Notes: a model not told the origin generated them from the sequence alone. Positions 17,223 to 25,222 are shown, counted from the first letter of the stretch. The stretch: DNA of 38,358 nucleotides from an uncultured Clostridia bacterium (GCA_947628665.1 CANRAU010000004.1:1-38358), one strand, 5' to 3'. A program made the numbers and translations.

Positions 17223-17266
17223 AAAAACGGCTTCGCACCGTCAAAATCACGGCGGAAGTCGTTTTT
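17223..17266 (-). terminator. Terminator of the Asn/Gln-rich small gene
   Basis: An imperfect stem has A5/T5 outer ends (17223-17229 with 17260-17266), a CTTC/GAAG middle and a CCGT/ACGG inner stem. On the minus strand it ends in CGTTTTTC, 27 bases past the stop of the small gene. Confidence 0.7.
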
Positions 17267-17292
17267 CAAAAGGTCATGTTGCTTCGCTTAAC

Positions 17293-17433
17293 TTATCGAT
17301 CCTGCTGCTTCTGGTTCTGGTTGTTCTGGTTATTGCGGTTGTTCTGGTTTTGGTTGTTCTTGTTGTTGCGGTTGTTCTGGTTATTCTGGTTTTGGTTGTT
17401 CTGATTGTTTTGGTTGTTCTGATTGTTGCTCAT
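17293..17433 (-). CDS. 46-residue Asn/Gln-repeat protein, possibly spore-associated
   Basis: A tiny open frame, easily missed. It starts MSNNQNNQNNQNNQNQ and continues as short Asn/Gln blocks, with only Arg22, Lys25 and Arg33 interrupting; it ends KQQDR. About 24 of 46 residues are Asn and 14 are Gln. It is a real gene by its signals: AAGGTG sits just before the ATG, a terminator follows at 17223-17266, and a candidate forespore promoter lies upstream at 17462-17490. A role as a spore or stress protein is inference. It has no membrane segment or known motif that I recognise. A valine/leucine-rich reading of the opposite strand is only its shadow. Confidence 0.72.
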   Translation of the reverse strand: MSNNQNNQNNQNNQNQNNQNNRNNKNNQNQNNRNNQNNQNQKQQDR

Positions 17434-17461
17434 GGTTTCACCTTCTTTCTGTTTACAAGGA

Positions 17462-17490
17462 TAGTTTGCCGCATCTGTGAGAAACTATGC
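17462..17490 (-). promoter_or_regulatory. Candidate sigma-F/sigma-G promoter of the Asn/Gln gene
   Basis: On the minus strand, GCATA (17486-17490) fits the forespore -35 (GYWTA for sigma-F, GHATR for sigma-G). GGCAAACTA (17462-17470) fits every position of the sigma-F -10 consensus GGHRARHTN. The spacing is 15 where 16 is usual for sigma-F. Read as sigma-G, CAAACTA is one base off CATNNTA. No good sigma-A promoter was seen here. Confidence 0.45.
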
Positions 17491-17520
17491 ATAGAAATTC
17501 AAGAAGGAGAAAAACATTTT

Positions 17521-18654
17521 ATGCTATTGATTCAAAACGGATTGCTGTATACCATGGAAACGGAGCAACCGCTTCGCGCCGATCTACTCATACGGGACGG
17601 GAAAATTTTGGAAATTGCGGAAAAAATCGACCCGACCGAACGTATGGAGATTTTGAACGCGCAAGATTTAAGGGTATTCCCCGGTTTTATCGACGCACAC
17701 AGCCACATCGGCATCGCCGAGGAAAAGCGAACCGCGCAGGGCGACGAAAGCAACGAGGGAACAAATCCGATCACGCCCTGCGTGCGCGCCATCGACGCAA
17801 TCAACCCCATGGACAGCGCGTTTCACAACGCGTTGGCCGTGGGAATTACGGGCGTTATGGTAGGCCCCGGAAGCGCCAATGCAATCGGCGGGCAGTTTGC
17901 GTTTATCAAAACGGACGGGCGGCGTATCGACGATATGATCGTCCTAGCCCCTGCCGCCATCAAGCTCGCATTCGGCGAAAACCCGATGACCAATTACGGC
18001 ATGAACGGCAATATTCCCTCCACCCGCATGGGCATCGCTTCGCTCATTCGCGAGGAGTTCTTTTTGGCAAGAGAATATTTTGAAAACGACGGATCGGGCG
18101 AAAAAACCTTCGGTATGGAGTGCTATAGAGAGCTATTCGAGAAAAAGATCCCCTTAAAGGCGCACGTCCACCGCACAGACGATATTTTCACGGCCATCCG
18201 TATAGCAAAGGAGTTCGGGTTGGATTTGACCTTAGACCACTGCACGGAGGGTCATCTGATTGCAGAAGAAATCGCCGAAAGCGGATTCCCCGCCATTGTC
18301 GGCCCGTCGCTTGCTTCGCGCACAAAGGATGAAGTCAGCCTTTCGGACTTTAAAACGCCGGGTATCCTGCAAAAAGCGGGCGTGCGCGTCGCGCTGACGA
18401 CGGATCACCCCGTATCCCGTATTCAATATCTGCCGCTGTGCGCGGCGCTGGCGGCAAAGGAGGGCATGGATAAATTTGCGGCGTTATGCGCCATCACGAT
18501 CAATGCGGCGCGTATCTGCCGCGTTGATCACCGACTGGGCAGTTTAAAGGTCGGCAAAGACGCTGATTTGGTGATCTATGACGGCAATCCGTTTGAGATC
18601 GCTTCCTCAGTGCGGGCGACCATCATAAACGGAAAGATCGTGTGGCCAAAATGA
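17521..18654 (+). CDS. Metal-dependent amidohydrolase (imidazolonepropionase-like)
   Basis: The protein has 377 residues. The amidohydrolase barrel motifs are visible: FPGFIDAHSHIG (HxH metal site), KAHVHRTDD, LDHCTEG, and TTDHPVS with the late Asp. A C-terminal strand (DADLVIYDGNPFEI) is typical of this superfamily. It hydrolyses an amide or lactam in the cytoplasm; the substrate is unknown. The ATG at 17521 is chosen because AAGGAG precedes it; the open frame extends further upstream but only as the antisense of the Asn/Gln gene. It stands alone, and a bidirectional terminator follows at 18669-18702. Confidence 0.88.
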   Translation: MLLIQNGLLYTMETEQPLRADLLIRDGKILEIAEKIDPTERMEILNAQDLRVFPGFIDAHSHIGIAEEKRTAQGDESNEGTNPITPCVRAIDAINPMDSAFHNALAVGITGVMVGPGSANAIGGQFAFIKTDGRRIDDMIVLAPAAIKLAFGENPMTNYGMNGNIPSTRMGIASLIREEFFLAREYFENDGSGEKTFGMECYRELFEKKIPLKAHVHRTDDIFTAIRIAKEFGLDLTLDHCTEGHLIAEEIAESGFPAIVGPSLASRTKDEVSLSDFKTPGILQKAGVRVALTTDHPVSRIQYLPLCAALAAKEGMDKFAALCAITINAARICRVDHRLGSLKVGKDADLVIYDGNPFEIASSVRATIINGKIVWPK

Positions 18655-18668
18655 CCCCCTGCCAAAAG

Positions 18669-18702
18669 GAACAGCCGACGCCTGTAAAGCGTGCGGCTGT
18701 TC
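18669..18702. terminator. Bidirectional terminator between amidohydrolase and lipoprotein genes
   Basis: GAACAGCCG (18669-18677) pairs with CGGCTGTTC (18694-18702), extended by ACGC/GCGT. TTTTGCTTTT follows on the plus strand and CTTTTGG on the minus strand, serving two convergent genes. Confidence 0.8.
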
Positions 18703-18710
18703 TTTTGCTT

Positions 18711-20390
18711 TTATCGGAACATATTTTTGATTCTTTGTAGGAAGCCAACCTCCTGCGTTTCCTGCGCGGTTTGGACAGCTGTTACAGGCACTTCGATTGC
18801 CTCGGTCTTATAGGTGAAAAGAACGGATGATTTTTCCGAGTCCGTTTTCGTTGTAAATATGTCGTACTCCATGCCGAAGGTCAGCCATTCCTTCATTCTG
18901 CCCGTCAGCGCCTTGGTCTGCGCTTCCGAAAGATTTGCAGCGCCCGTATATTTTTCGGCGGTCTTCATAATGGCGTCTATTTTTTTGGAGTTGTCCGCAT
19001 CGGCAAGACTGCCGACCATCTCCAGCATATCCTGATTCTGTTCCATGACTGCAAGTATGGATTTGAGCTTTTCAAGCGTTTGGGGCAGTTGTTCGAGTGA
19101 GGCTTTAACTTTGGGGTCATCCATATCCTGCGACATGGCCTGCATGATCGGCATAACGTCGTTTAAATCGTTTGCAATCGTGGAAAGATCCGAAAAGCTC
19201 GCGGAAAGGTTCGGAAGGAGCTTCAGCAATACCTGAACGGCGGGGTCGTTGAGCGTAGAGGAGATTTGTTCCAAATCCGCATTTTCGAGATCGTCGACCA
19301 ATTTGCCGAGCTTTTGCAGATTCTCCTGCGTCATATATTTGCCGAAGGTTTTGATCAGCTTTTCATTCTGCGAATAGAGCGTCACGGCCTCCTCTACCGC
19401 GTTCATCATATCCTCGATCTTATTGGAATCGCCATACAGCATATTGATAATTTTATTGAGATCCAATCCATGCATTGCCGCGCGGATATTTTCAATATCG
19501 GACAGTACGCCCTTGACCTCATCGATCGTGTTGGGCAGACTGCCGTTGCCGAAAGAGCCAAGCGAAGAAAATGGCATGACGGCGAACATCATATTGCCGA
19601 GTTGGAAGTTTTGCGCTTGTGCGGTAATTGTGAACGTGTCCGAATACATGGACGCATCGATCAAGGATGATTGCAGCGACGACAGCCCGAGGCTTTCATC
19701 CATACCCGGTATGCCGACAAAGAATGCGATCTGCTTCGCGCCGTCGCTTAACGTCGAACCGTTTTCGACGCTGATATTTGTAAAGACGTCCTCCGGCAGG
19801 ATCATACCGCCCGCCAAAAGCATGGGACAGCAAACGGTGTATTTTTTGGAATCAATACGGACGTTTCTTTTCAGCGTGTTTTCCGCTTTTATGACCATTT
19901 TGACATTGCCCGATTTTCCCGCTATATCGTCCGCGCTGATTTCCGCGCCGTCCAGGTAATACGTGATTTGAAATTGAACGGGCGGTTTTTGGTCGGTCGT
20001 TCCGCTGTAATACAGGTCGGTCGTATCCATATTCCAGTACAGAAAATCGCCGTCCTTATGCGCTTCAGCCAAAGACTTGATATTTCTTACGTCTTTTAAA
20101 GAGCTTGTATCCTTAATTTTCGTCTGTGGCGTGTCGGTATGCAGCCAATCCGTAACGCTCACCTGCTCCACGCTGCCGTCTTTTTTCAGGTTGACGTAAA
20201 CCGTTTCCTCTTTTCTGACATTTTCCGCAATACGCTCGTAATTTTGCTCAACGTATTTCTTTTCGCCGGAATCGTCCAAAAGGATTTCGTTATCCGTTGC
20301 TGCCTTTTTGGAGCAACCCGCAAACGACGTCACGGCAAGGACTGCCGCAAGCGCTATGCTTATGGATTTCAAGACTGTTTGTTTACGCAT
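18711..20390 (-). CDS. Lipoprotein with coiled-coil region, partner of MMPL pump
   Basis: The protein has 559 residues with a lipoprotein signal (lipobox SFAGC, Cys26). A beta-rich N-terminal half is followed from about residue 260 by a long helical stretch with repeated LEN/LEQL patterns, and a short C-terminal tail ending in KNMFR. I know no specific family function. The ATG at 20390 has GGGGGAG upstream and overlaps the MMPL stop by eight bases, so translation is coupled. A surface-anchored partner or adaptor of the pump is inference from this coupling. It is the last gene of the TetR operon. Confidence 0.78.
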   Translation of the reverse strand: MRKQTVLKSISIALAAVLAVTSFAGCSKKAATDNEILLDDSGEKKYVEQNYERIAENVRKEETVYVNLKKDGSVEQVSVTDWLHTDTPQTKIKDTSSLKDVRNIKSLAEAHKDGDFLYWNMDTTDLYYSGTTDQKPPVQFQITYYLDGAEISADDIAGKSGNVKMVIKAENTLKRNVRIDSKKYTVCCPMLLAGGMILPEDVFTNISVENGSTLSDGAKQIAFFVGIPGMDESLGLSSLQSSLIDASMYSDTFTITAQAQNFQLGNMMFAVMPFSSLGSFGNGSLPNTIDEVKGVLSDIENIRAAMHGLDLNKIINMLYGDSNKIEDMMNAVEEAVTLYSQNEKLIKTFGKYMTQENLQKLGKLVDDLENADLEQISSTLNDPAVQVLLKLLPNLSASFSDLSTIANDLNDVMPIMQAMSQDMDDPKVKASLEQLPQTLEKLKSILAVMEQNQDMLEMVGSLADADNSKKIDAIMKTAEKYTGAANLSEAQTKALTGRMKEWLTFGMEYDIFTTKTDSEKSSVLFTYKTEAIEVPVTAVQTAQETQEVGFLQRIKNMFR

Positions 20391-22509
20391 GGTTGAACTC
20401 CCCCGAATCTGTATTTTGATTTTCACCGTCAACGCTCGGTTGCTTTTTTCTCCACTTGAAGCTCGTTTTGGAAATGAGCCCCTCGCCTATACAGAGGATC
20501 GGCGCAAGGAACAGGATAATGACGATCGCGCTGATTACAGATCCCCTTGCAAGCAGGGCGCATATTCCCTTGATAATGGAAATGTCGCAAATCAGGTACA
20601 CGCCGAAGGTCGCTACAAAGAAAACGGTTGCGCTTTGCAAAATGGAAACTTCTGCGGCGGCCATAGCGTTTAATATGGCGTTCTTTTTGCCCACATTTCT
20701 ACCCAGTTCCTCTTTAAACCTTGTTGTAAGCAAAATGGCGTAGTCGACCGTTGCGCCAAGCTGTACGCAGTTGATAACGGTTGGGTCTACAAAGGACATC
20801 TGCACGCCCGAAAGGACGGAAATCGAAAGATTGATCCAAATGGCAAGCTCTATGGAAAGCGTCAGAATGATCGGAAGAGAGATGGATTTAAAGCAAATGG
20901 CAATCAGGATAAAGATAGCCGCAACGGAGAGAATGCCGGTGACGGTGAAGTCCCGGTTCGTGGTCGTGATCAAATCCCTTGCGATTGCCCCCTCGCCCGT
21001 GACAAAGGCGTTTTCGTCATAGGATCGCACGATTTTTTCCAGCTGTGCGACCTGGGCGTTCAACTCATCCGTTGCCGTGGCATATTCGGAATTGACCATC
21101 ATCAGCTGTAAGCCGTCCGCCTTGCAGATTTTCAGAAGGCTGTCGGGGATGATGCTATCGGGGATCGCGGGACCGACAAAATCATTATACGCAAGCATAG
21201 AGCTTACGCCCTCTACGCTTCGGAGCTCATTTTCCATTTCTATGATTTTGCCCGTCGGCATATTGTCGTCAAAAATGATAAAGTGCGTAGACGCCATATT
21301 AAAATCGGTTTTCAGCTTGTTGAGTCCCTGCACGGAGATGAGGTCTGCGGGCAACGCCTTATCCATGCTGTAGTAAAGCTCCGCCTTGCTCTGCACGAAA
21401 TATGCGGGGATCAACAGCACGACAAAGATAATGGCCAAAACCTTTCTGCGCTTGTAGACAAGGCCATTGAGCTTGGAAAAATTCGGCATCAGGTTTTTGT
21501 GTTGGTATCGGTTGATGACGTCCTCGAAGAGCAGGATGAGTTCCGGCAGGACAAAAATAACGGTCAATATGCCGAATACAACGCCCTTGGCCATGACAAA
21601 GCCGATGTCGAAACCGAGGCGAAGCTGCATAAAACACAGCGCTAAGAAGCCGAAAATCGTGGTAAGCGACGAACCCATCAGCGCGGTCAGAGATTTGGCC
21701 ACAGCGACGGACATGGCCTCTGTGCGGTCGGCGTATTTCGGTTTTTCCTCCTCGTATCTGTCCAAGAGGAAAATCGAATAGTCCATTGTGACGCCAAGCT
21801 GTAAAATGGCGGCTATGGCCTGGGTCACAAAGGAGATTTCCCCAAGGAAAATATTGGTACCCATGTTGTAAACGATCGCCATTGCAAGAGCCGCAAGAAT
21901 GATAAAGGGCAGTACCCACGACTCCATCATCAAAGACATGACCACAAGCGCCAAAAATACGGCGAAGCAGACATAGATCGGCGCCTGCTTGTCGCAGAGC
22001 TCCTTCGTGTCCTCGACGATGGCGGAAAGCCCGCTGATCACGGTCTTTTCGTTCATGAGGCCCTTGATCTGCGCAATCGCGTCCAGCGTTTCATCGGACG
22101 AACCGGGGTTGCTGTACTGCACCAGCATCATGGTTTTGCTTCCGTCCGAACTGTAAAAAACATCCTTTAAGACGTCAGGCAGAATGCTTACGGGAATGGA
22201 TATATCCGCAAGATCATTCGCCCACATGACGGATGCGACGCCGTCCACCTTTTCGATCTCGCTTTTTAAGGCGGCGACATACTTGGACGGCATATCCTCT
22301 ACAACGATGATCGAAATACCCGCGTTGTTAAAGGTTTCGTCAAGCACCTGCTCGCCCTTGACGGAGTCGAGCGTGTCGGGAAGATAGGACATAATATCGT
22401 AATTGACCCTTGTCGCGAAAAAACAGATGATGGACGGAATCAGCAAAAGAACCGCGACCGTCACCACGATTTTCGGATGCCTTGCCTCCCATAATGCAAT
22501 TTTTCTCAA
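20383..22509 (-). CDS. MMPL/RND-family transporter
   Basis: The protein has 708 residues with two repeats, each one membrane helix, a large external loop and a cluster of five helices. The segment LGVTMDYSIFLLDRYEEEK in the first half and LGATVDYAILLTTRFKEE in the second are the MMPL hallmark, with the Asp-Tyr pair linked to proton transfer. Such proteins export lipids or drugs. The start is TTG with AGGTGA six bases upstream, overlapping the TetR stop (TTGA). The control by the adjacent TetR repressor suggests induction by the exported compound, which is inference. Confidence 0.9.
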   Translation of the reverse strand: MRKIALWEARHPKIVVTVAVLLLIPSIICFFATRVNYDIMSYLPDTLDSVKGEQVLDETFNNAGISIIVVEDMPSKYVAALKSEIEKVDGVASVMWANDLADISIPVSILPDVLKDVFYSSDGSKTMMLVQYSNPGSSDETLDAIAQIKGLMNEKTVISGLSAIVEDTKELCDKQAPIYVCFAVFLALVVMSLMMESWVLPFIILAALAMAIVYNMGTNIFLGEISFVTQAIAAILQLGVTMDYSIFLLDRYEEEKPKYADRTEAMSVAVAKSLTALMGSSLTTIFGFLALCFMQLRLGFDIGFVMAKGVVFGILTVIFVLPELILLFEDVINRYQHKNLMPNFSKLNGLVYKRRKVLAIIFVVLLIPAYFVQSKAELYYSMDKALPADLISVQGLNKLKTDFNMASTHFIIFDDNMPTGKIIEMENELRSVEGVSSMLAYNDFVGPAIPDSIIPDSLLKICKADGLQLMMVNSEYATATDELNAQVAQLEKIVRSYDENAFVTGEGAIARDLITTTNRDFTVTGILSVAAIFILIAICFKSISLPIILTLSIELAIWINLSISVLSGVQMSFVDPTVINCVQLGATVDYAILLTTRFKEELGRNVGKKNAILNAMAAAEVSILQSATVFFVATFGVYLICDISIIKGICALLARGSVISAIVIILFLAPILCIGEGLISKTSFKWRKKQPSVDGENQNTDSGEFNHA

Positions 22510-23108
22510 TTTTGGTCACCTGCGATATTGGTTAAATTTCCGACGATCGTGCAAAGCTGCGGTTTCAGCTGCTCGAGAGAATACGGCTTTTCATAAAGAA
22601 TGGCGTTGCAGCATGCGGATACGATCATATCGATATAGAGATACAGTCGGATGCCGATGGCCGTCTCGTCGCTTCCCAGCTTTAAAAAATACCGGTATAT
22701 TTCATCATATAACTGTTTGAGCGGTCCTGTTCGATTTTCTATAACAGCTTCTATGCAAATATTTACATTTTTGTCGATCAGCAATGCAAGCGTTCGGTTT
22801 TCTTCAAGAAATTTGATCAAAAAATCAATGTAGGTTTGGATGTGGTGCTTAAAATCCTCCGCGCTCCTGATTTCGCCCTGCTCAAACTCCACGGCGGTCA
22901 TAAACTTGGAGGCTTTATCCAATATCAGCTTGGAAATCAGATCGTATTTATCCTTAAAGTATAGATAAAACGTCCCCTTTGCAACGCCCGCCCGCTTTAC
23001 AATGTCATCGATAGACACCAAATGCGAGCCTTTTTTCTCGAAAAGTTCATATGCGGATTCGAGCAGGGATTTGAATTTTTCATTTTTATTAAACGCCCTT
23101 TTGCCCAT
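22506..23108 (-). CDS. TetR/AcrR-family repressor
   Basis: The protein has 200 residues. The N-terminal helix-turn-helix reads SIDDIVKRAGVAKGTFYLYFKDKYDLI, the classical TetR signature, and the C-terminal part should form the ligand pocket. It is first in its operon with MMPL and the lipoprotein. GGAGG precedes the ATG, and two matching palindromes lie upstream, one on the -35 and one just after the start site, so it very likely represses its own operon until a ligand binds. Confidence 0.92.
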   Translation of the reverse strand: MGKRAFNKNEKFKSLLESAYELFEKKGSHLVSIDDIVKRAGVAKGTFYLYFKDKYDLISKLILDKASKFMTAVEFEQGEIRSAEDFKHHIQTYIDFLIKFLEENRTLALLIDKNVNICIEAVIENRTGPLKQLYDEIYRYFLKLGSDETAIGIRLYLYIDMIVSACCNAILYEKPYSLEQLKPQLCTIVGNLTNIAGDQN

Positions 23109-23125
23109 ATGCGCGCCTCCATAAA

Positions 23126-23138
23126 TGACTATCAGTCA
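23126..23138. promoter_or_regulatory. TetR operator 2 (downstream)
   Basis: The 13-bp palindrome TGACTATCAGTCA lies between the transcription start and the TetR ATG. It matches the operator at 23167-23179 in both half-sites; centres are 41 bp apart, about four helical turns. Confidence 0.75.
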
Positions 23139-23151
23139 CTTTTCAAACAGA

Positions 23152-23180
23152 AGCATATCATAGAAATGACTGTTAGTCAA
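23152..23180 (-). promoter_or_regulatory. Promoter of the TetR-MMPL-lipoprotein operon
   Basis: On the minus strand: TTGACT (23175-23180), a 17-bp spacer, and TATGCT (23152-23157). The -35 is embedded in operator 1. Confidence 0.8.
23167..23179. promoter_or_regulatory. TetR operator 1 (over the -35)
   Basis: The 13-bp palindrome TGACTGTTAGTCA covers five bases of the -35 and the first spacer bases. Binding here would block polymerase. Confidence 0.75.
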
Positions 23181-23255
23181 TATTTGAATCGCTAATTCAT
23201 AATTTATTTACAAATCATACCGTGCGTTAGGACAGATTGAATTTTAAACAAAAAA

Positions 23256-23292
23256 GATGTTCTTAGGGAATGCACGATCCCTTAAGAACATC
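23256..23292 (-). terminator. Orphan minus-strand terminator
   Basis: A 14-bp stem (23256-23269 with 23278-23292, one bulge) is followed on the minus strand by TTTTTTG. No minus-strand gene lies directly upstream; the nearest is the DinB-like gene at 24719, beyond the AT-rich cassette. The rest of 23181-23423 is AT-rich and shows nothing else I can name. Confidence 0.6.
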
Positions 23293-23423
23293 CATGTAAT
23301 GCAGATAACGTAGATTTTACAACTTTTTCACGCCTTTAACGATTGATACAAATATCCATCCATTTATGATTTTGCTTGAACATAAAATTTATAAATGATC
23401 AAGTAGTTTTTATAAAAATTTTA

Positions 23424-23451
23424 TTGATAAAAAATGAATATGTGATAAAAT
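23424..23451 (+). promoter_or_regulatory. Promoter of the AT-rich cassette
   Basis: TTGATA (23424-23429), a 16-bp spacer, and TAAAAT (23446-23451), about 30 bases before the first ATG. The surrounding DNA is very AT-rich, so chance matches are more likely here. Confidence 0.55.
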
Positions 23452-23481
23452 AAATTCAAATTAAAAAGGTGGATTGTAAAA

Positions 23482-23874
23482 ATGATAACAGAACAATTAA
23501 ATTATGTTATAAAAAAGTACAATATAGAAAAAATTCAAAATATAATTTATGGAACTAATATTCCAATGCCAAACGCAGTAGTTCCAACGCCATGGAAAAC
23601 TTATATAAAATTTGAACAATCAGAATTTTACTTTTTCTATTTTGATGAACAAGGTATAAAAATTTATCTTAGAAATGGAGAAGGGTATATCGAAATACCA
23701 TGGACAGACATCATAGACTTTAAGATAAGTCATATTTCAATTTTAGGAAAAATGACCATTACAACAAAAGACGATACATATAAGTTTCAAATAAATAGAT
23801 TTGTAGTTGGATGTTCATGGATAAAAACGAATACGAAATATTTAGAAAGTGTAAATTACTTCTATAAAAAATAA
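23482..23874 (+). CDS. Small protein of possible PH-like fold, AT-rich cassette
   Basis: The protein has 130 residues and I do not recognise its family. It has no membrane helix or signal. The alternation of short beta-like stretches (YIKFEQSEFYFFYF, GYIEIPWTDIIDFKI, KMTITTKDDTYKFQI) and a final helix with WIKTN resembles bacterial PH-like or GRAM-like folds; this is a guess from pattern. AAGGTGG sits nine bases before the ATG. Its codons are strongly A/T-ending, unlike the GC-richer neighbours, which suggests transfer. It lies 18 bases before the LemA-type gene and is probably co-transcribed. Confidence 0.72.
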   Translation: MITEQLNYVIKKYNIEKIQNIIYGTNIPMPNAVVPTPWKTYIKFEQSEFYFFYFDEQGIKIYLRNGEGYIEIPWTDIIDFKISHISILGKMTITTKDDTYKFQINRFVVGCSWIKTNTKYLESVNYFYKK

Positions 23875-23892
23875 TGAAAGAGGATGTTAAAA

Positions 23893-24537
23893 ATGAAGAA
23901 AGAAAATATCGTATTACAAATACTAAAAATATTAGCAACTTACTTAGCCGGATGTTTATTATGGCTTTTAATTTTTTCCACTTTTATGCCGGCTGATGAA
24001 ACCGGGGCTACAACAGAGCCGTTTCCGGGGGCAATATGTATTTTAGGAATCATTACTGCAACAATTATAGTTTTAATTTTAAATTATAATTTAATGCAGA
24101 AAGCTTTTCAAAAAACTAAATCTGCATTTAGTAATATTAAAATTTTTAAAGATAGAACAGAAAGATTATTAGAAAAAGCAAATAAAGTTGCTGATAAATA
24201 CATGTCACATGAAGAAAGTGTTCAAATAGGAGTTGCTGAAAAACGTACAAAAAAGACTAAAGTGATTCGTAATGCACAACAATTTCAAATAGAATTAGAA
24301 AATTACCCGGATCTAAAAGCAAATCAAAGTGTAATGGAACTACTTTCTCAAATTAGAGATACAGAAAATGCATATGCACAATCAAAAATTGATTATAATG
24401 CTTCAGCTGAATATTATAATGCTCTAATTCACAGCTTTCCAAATAATATATTAAGAAAAATTTTAAAATTTAAAGATGCTGAATTTTATAATGATGAAGA
24501 AGAAAATGAAATTACTGATGAAGAGTTAGGTATTTAG
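23893..24537 (+). CDS. LemA-family membrane protein, AT-rich cassette
   Basis: The protein has 214 residues. Two membrane helices lie at about 5-30 and 45-67, followed by a helical domain. The LemA core is clear: ENYPDLKANQSVMELLSQI, DTENAYAQSKIDYNASAEYY and HSFPNNILRKILKF. The tail is acidic. The usual LemA protein has one N-terminal helix; two is a variant. LemA function is unknown. The ATG at 23893 is chosen over 23884 because GAGG lies nine bases before it. Codon use is AT-rich like its upstream partner. Two hairpins follow at 24578-24660. Confidence 0.8.
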   Translation: MKKENIVLQILKILATYLAGCLLWLLIFSTFMPADETGATTEPFPGAICILGIITATIIVLILNYNLMQKAFQKTKSAFSNIKIFKDRTERLLEKANKVADKYMSHEESVQIGVAEKRTKKTKVIRNAQQFQIELENYPDLKANQSVMELLSQIRDTENAYAQSKIDYNASAEYYNALIHSFPNNILRKILKFKDAEFYNDEEENEITDEELGI

Positions 24538-24577
24538 TATAATATAATCAATAGAGGTAAATTCATCTCACATTTAA

Positions 24578-24660
24578 AAGCGAATGAAAGTCCTCATTCG
24601 CTTCAGCATGTAGAAAAATGCCTGTCAAGTAGCAGCTTGACAGGCATTTTTCTACATGCT
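24578..24660. terminator. Tandem hairpins: 10-bp stem plus perfect 25-bp inverted repeat
   Basis: The first stem pairs 24578-24587 with 24594-24603. The second pairs 24605-24629 with 24636-24660 without any mismatch around a 6-base loop; its inner part, CCTGTCAAG/CTTGACAGG, is flanked by A5/T5 tracts. It can end both the LemA transcript and the convergent DinB-like transcript. The stem is unusually long for a terminator. Confidence 0.75.
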
Positions 24661-24718
24661 TGCGTGGCTAACTCACTTCTCAAATGCAGAAGCCGTGGAA
24701 GCAAACATGTACCGCTGT

Positions 24719-25222
24719 CTATTCATATAGCCCCTCAGTCGATTTGCCGCACATACCGTTTGTTCCAATGACACGCGGCCACAGATTTGTCTCGATGATC
24801 GTCGTAGCGTTTATATTTCCCAAATGGGCATAAAAATGCCGAAACTGTGAAATAATCATGCACAGTCGGTTATTGGAACACCCCTCGGGTATATCGTACA
24901 GCATTTCATCCGTGAGTGAATCCAAATATTCCATGATTTTTTTACGGATGTCGGCAAGATACGCTGCCAGTTCTTCTTTGGACAGCTTTTTTTCACTCGG
25001 TATATCCAATGAATTCAAGTTCGGAACGTGGAATTTTGGTTCGGTATATTGCGTCGGGTTGATGTACCATTGATCGCAGGAATGGAACATATGATAGACA
25101 TGCTTGTATAAGGGCATGTCACACAGCACATAATCCAAATCACAGGTTTGCAGCATAATATCCGCATTCGTAAATAAAACTTCGGTATTTCGTTTGATTG
25201 CCTCGACAAGTTCTCTGCTCAT
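24719..25222 (-). CDS. DinB-superfamily protein
   Basis: The protein has 167 residues, predicted as a four-helix bundle. The histidines in YKHVYHMFHSCDQW and RHFYAHLGNI match the metal-binding positions of DinB-like (YfiT/DUF1572-type) proteins. These bind a divalent metal; many are thiol-dependent transferases, but the role of this one is unknown. The ATG at 25222 is chosen for fit to family N-termini; its ribosome site (GGGCG) is weak, and an in-frame ATG at 25246 or TTG at 25255 remain possible. It points towards the AT-rich cassette. Confidence 0.75.
   Translation of the reverse strand: MSRELVEAIKRNTEVLFTNADIMLQTCDLDYVLCDMPLYKHVYHMFHSCDQWYINPTQYTEPKFHVPNLNSLDIPSEKKLSKEELAAYLADIRKKIMEYLDSLTDEMLYDIPEGCSNNRLCMIISQFRHFYAHLGNINATTIIETNLWPRVIGTNGMCGKSTEGLYE

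Noticed and set aside
17300-17430. Tandem TGGTTGTTC-like repeats resembling a satellite or CRISPR
   Set aside because: The repeats are codon-phased Asn/Gln codons of a small gene; there are no unique spacers between constant repeats.
17350-17520. Val/Leu-rich N-terminal extension of the amidohydrolase that looks like a membrane segment
   Set aside because: It is the antisense of the Asn/Gln-repeat gene. The ATG at 17521 has AAGGAG upstream and starts exactly at the family's first strand.
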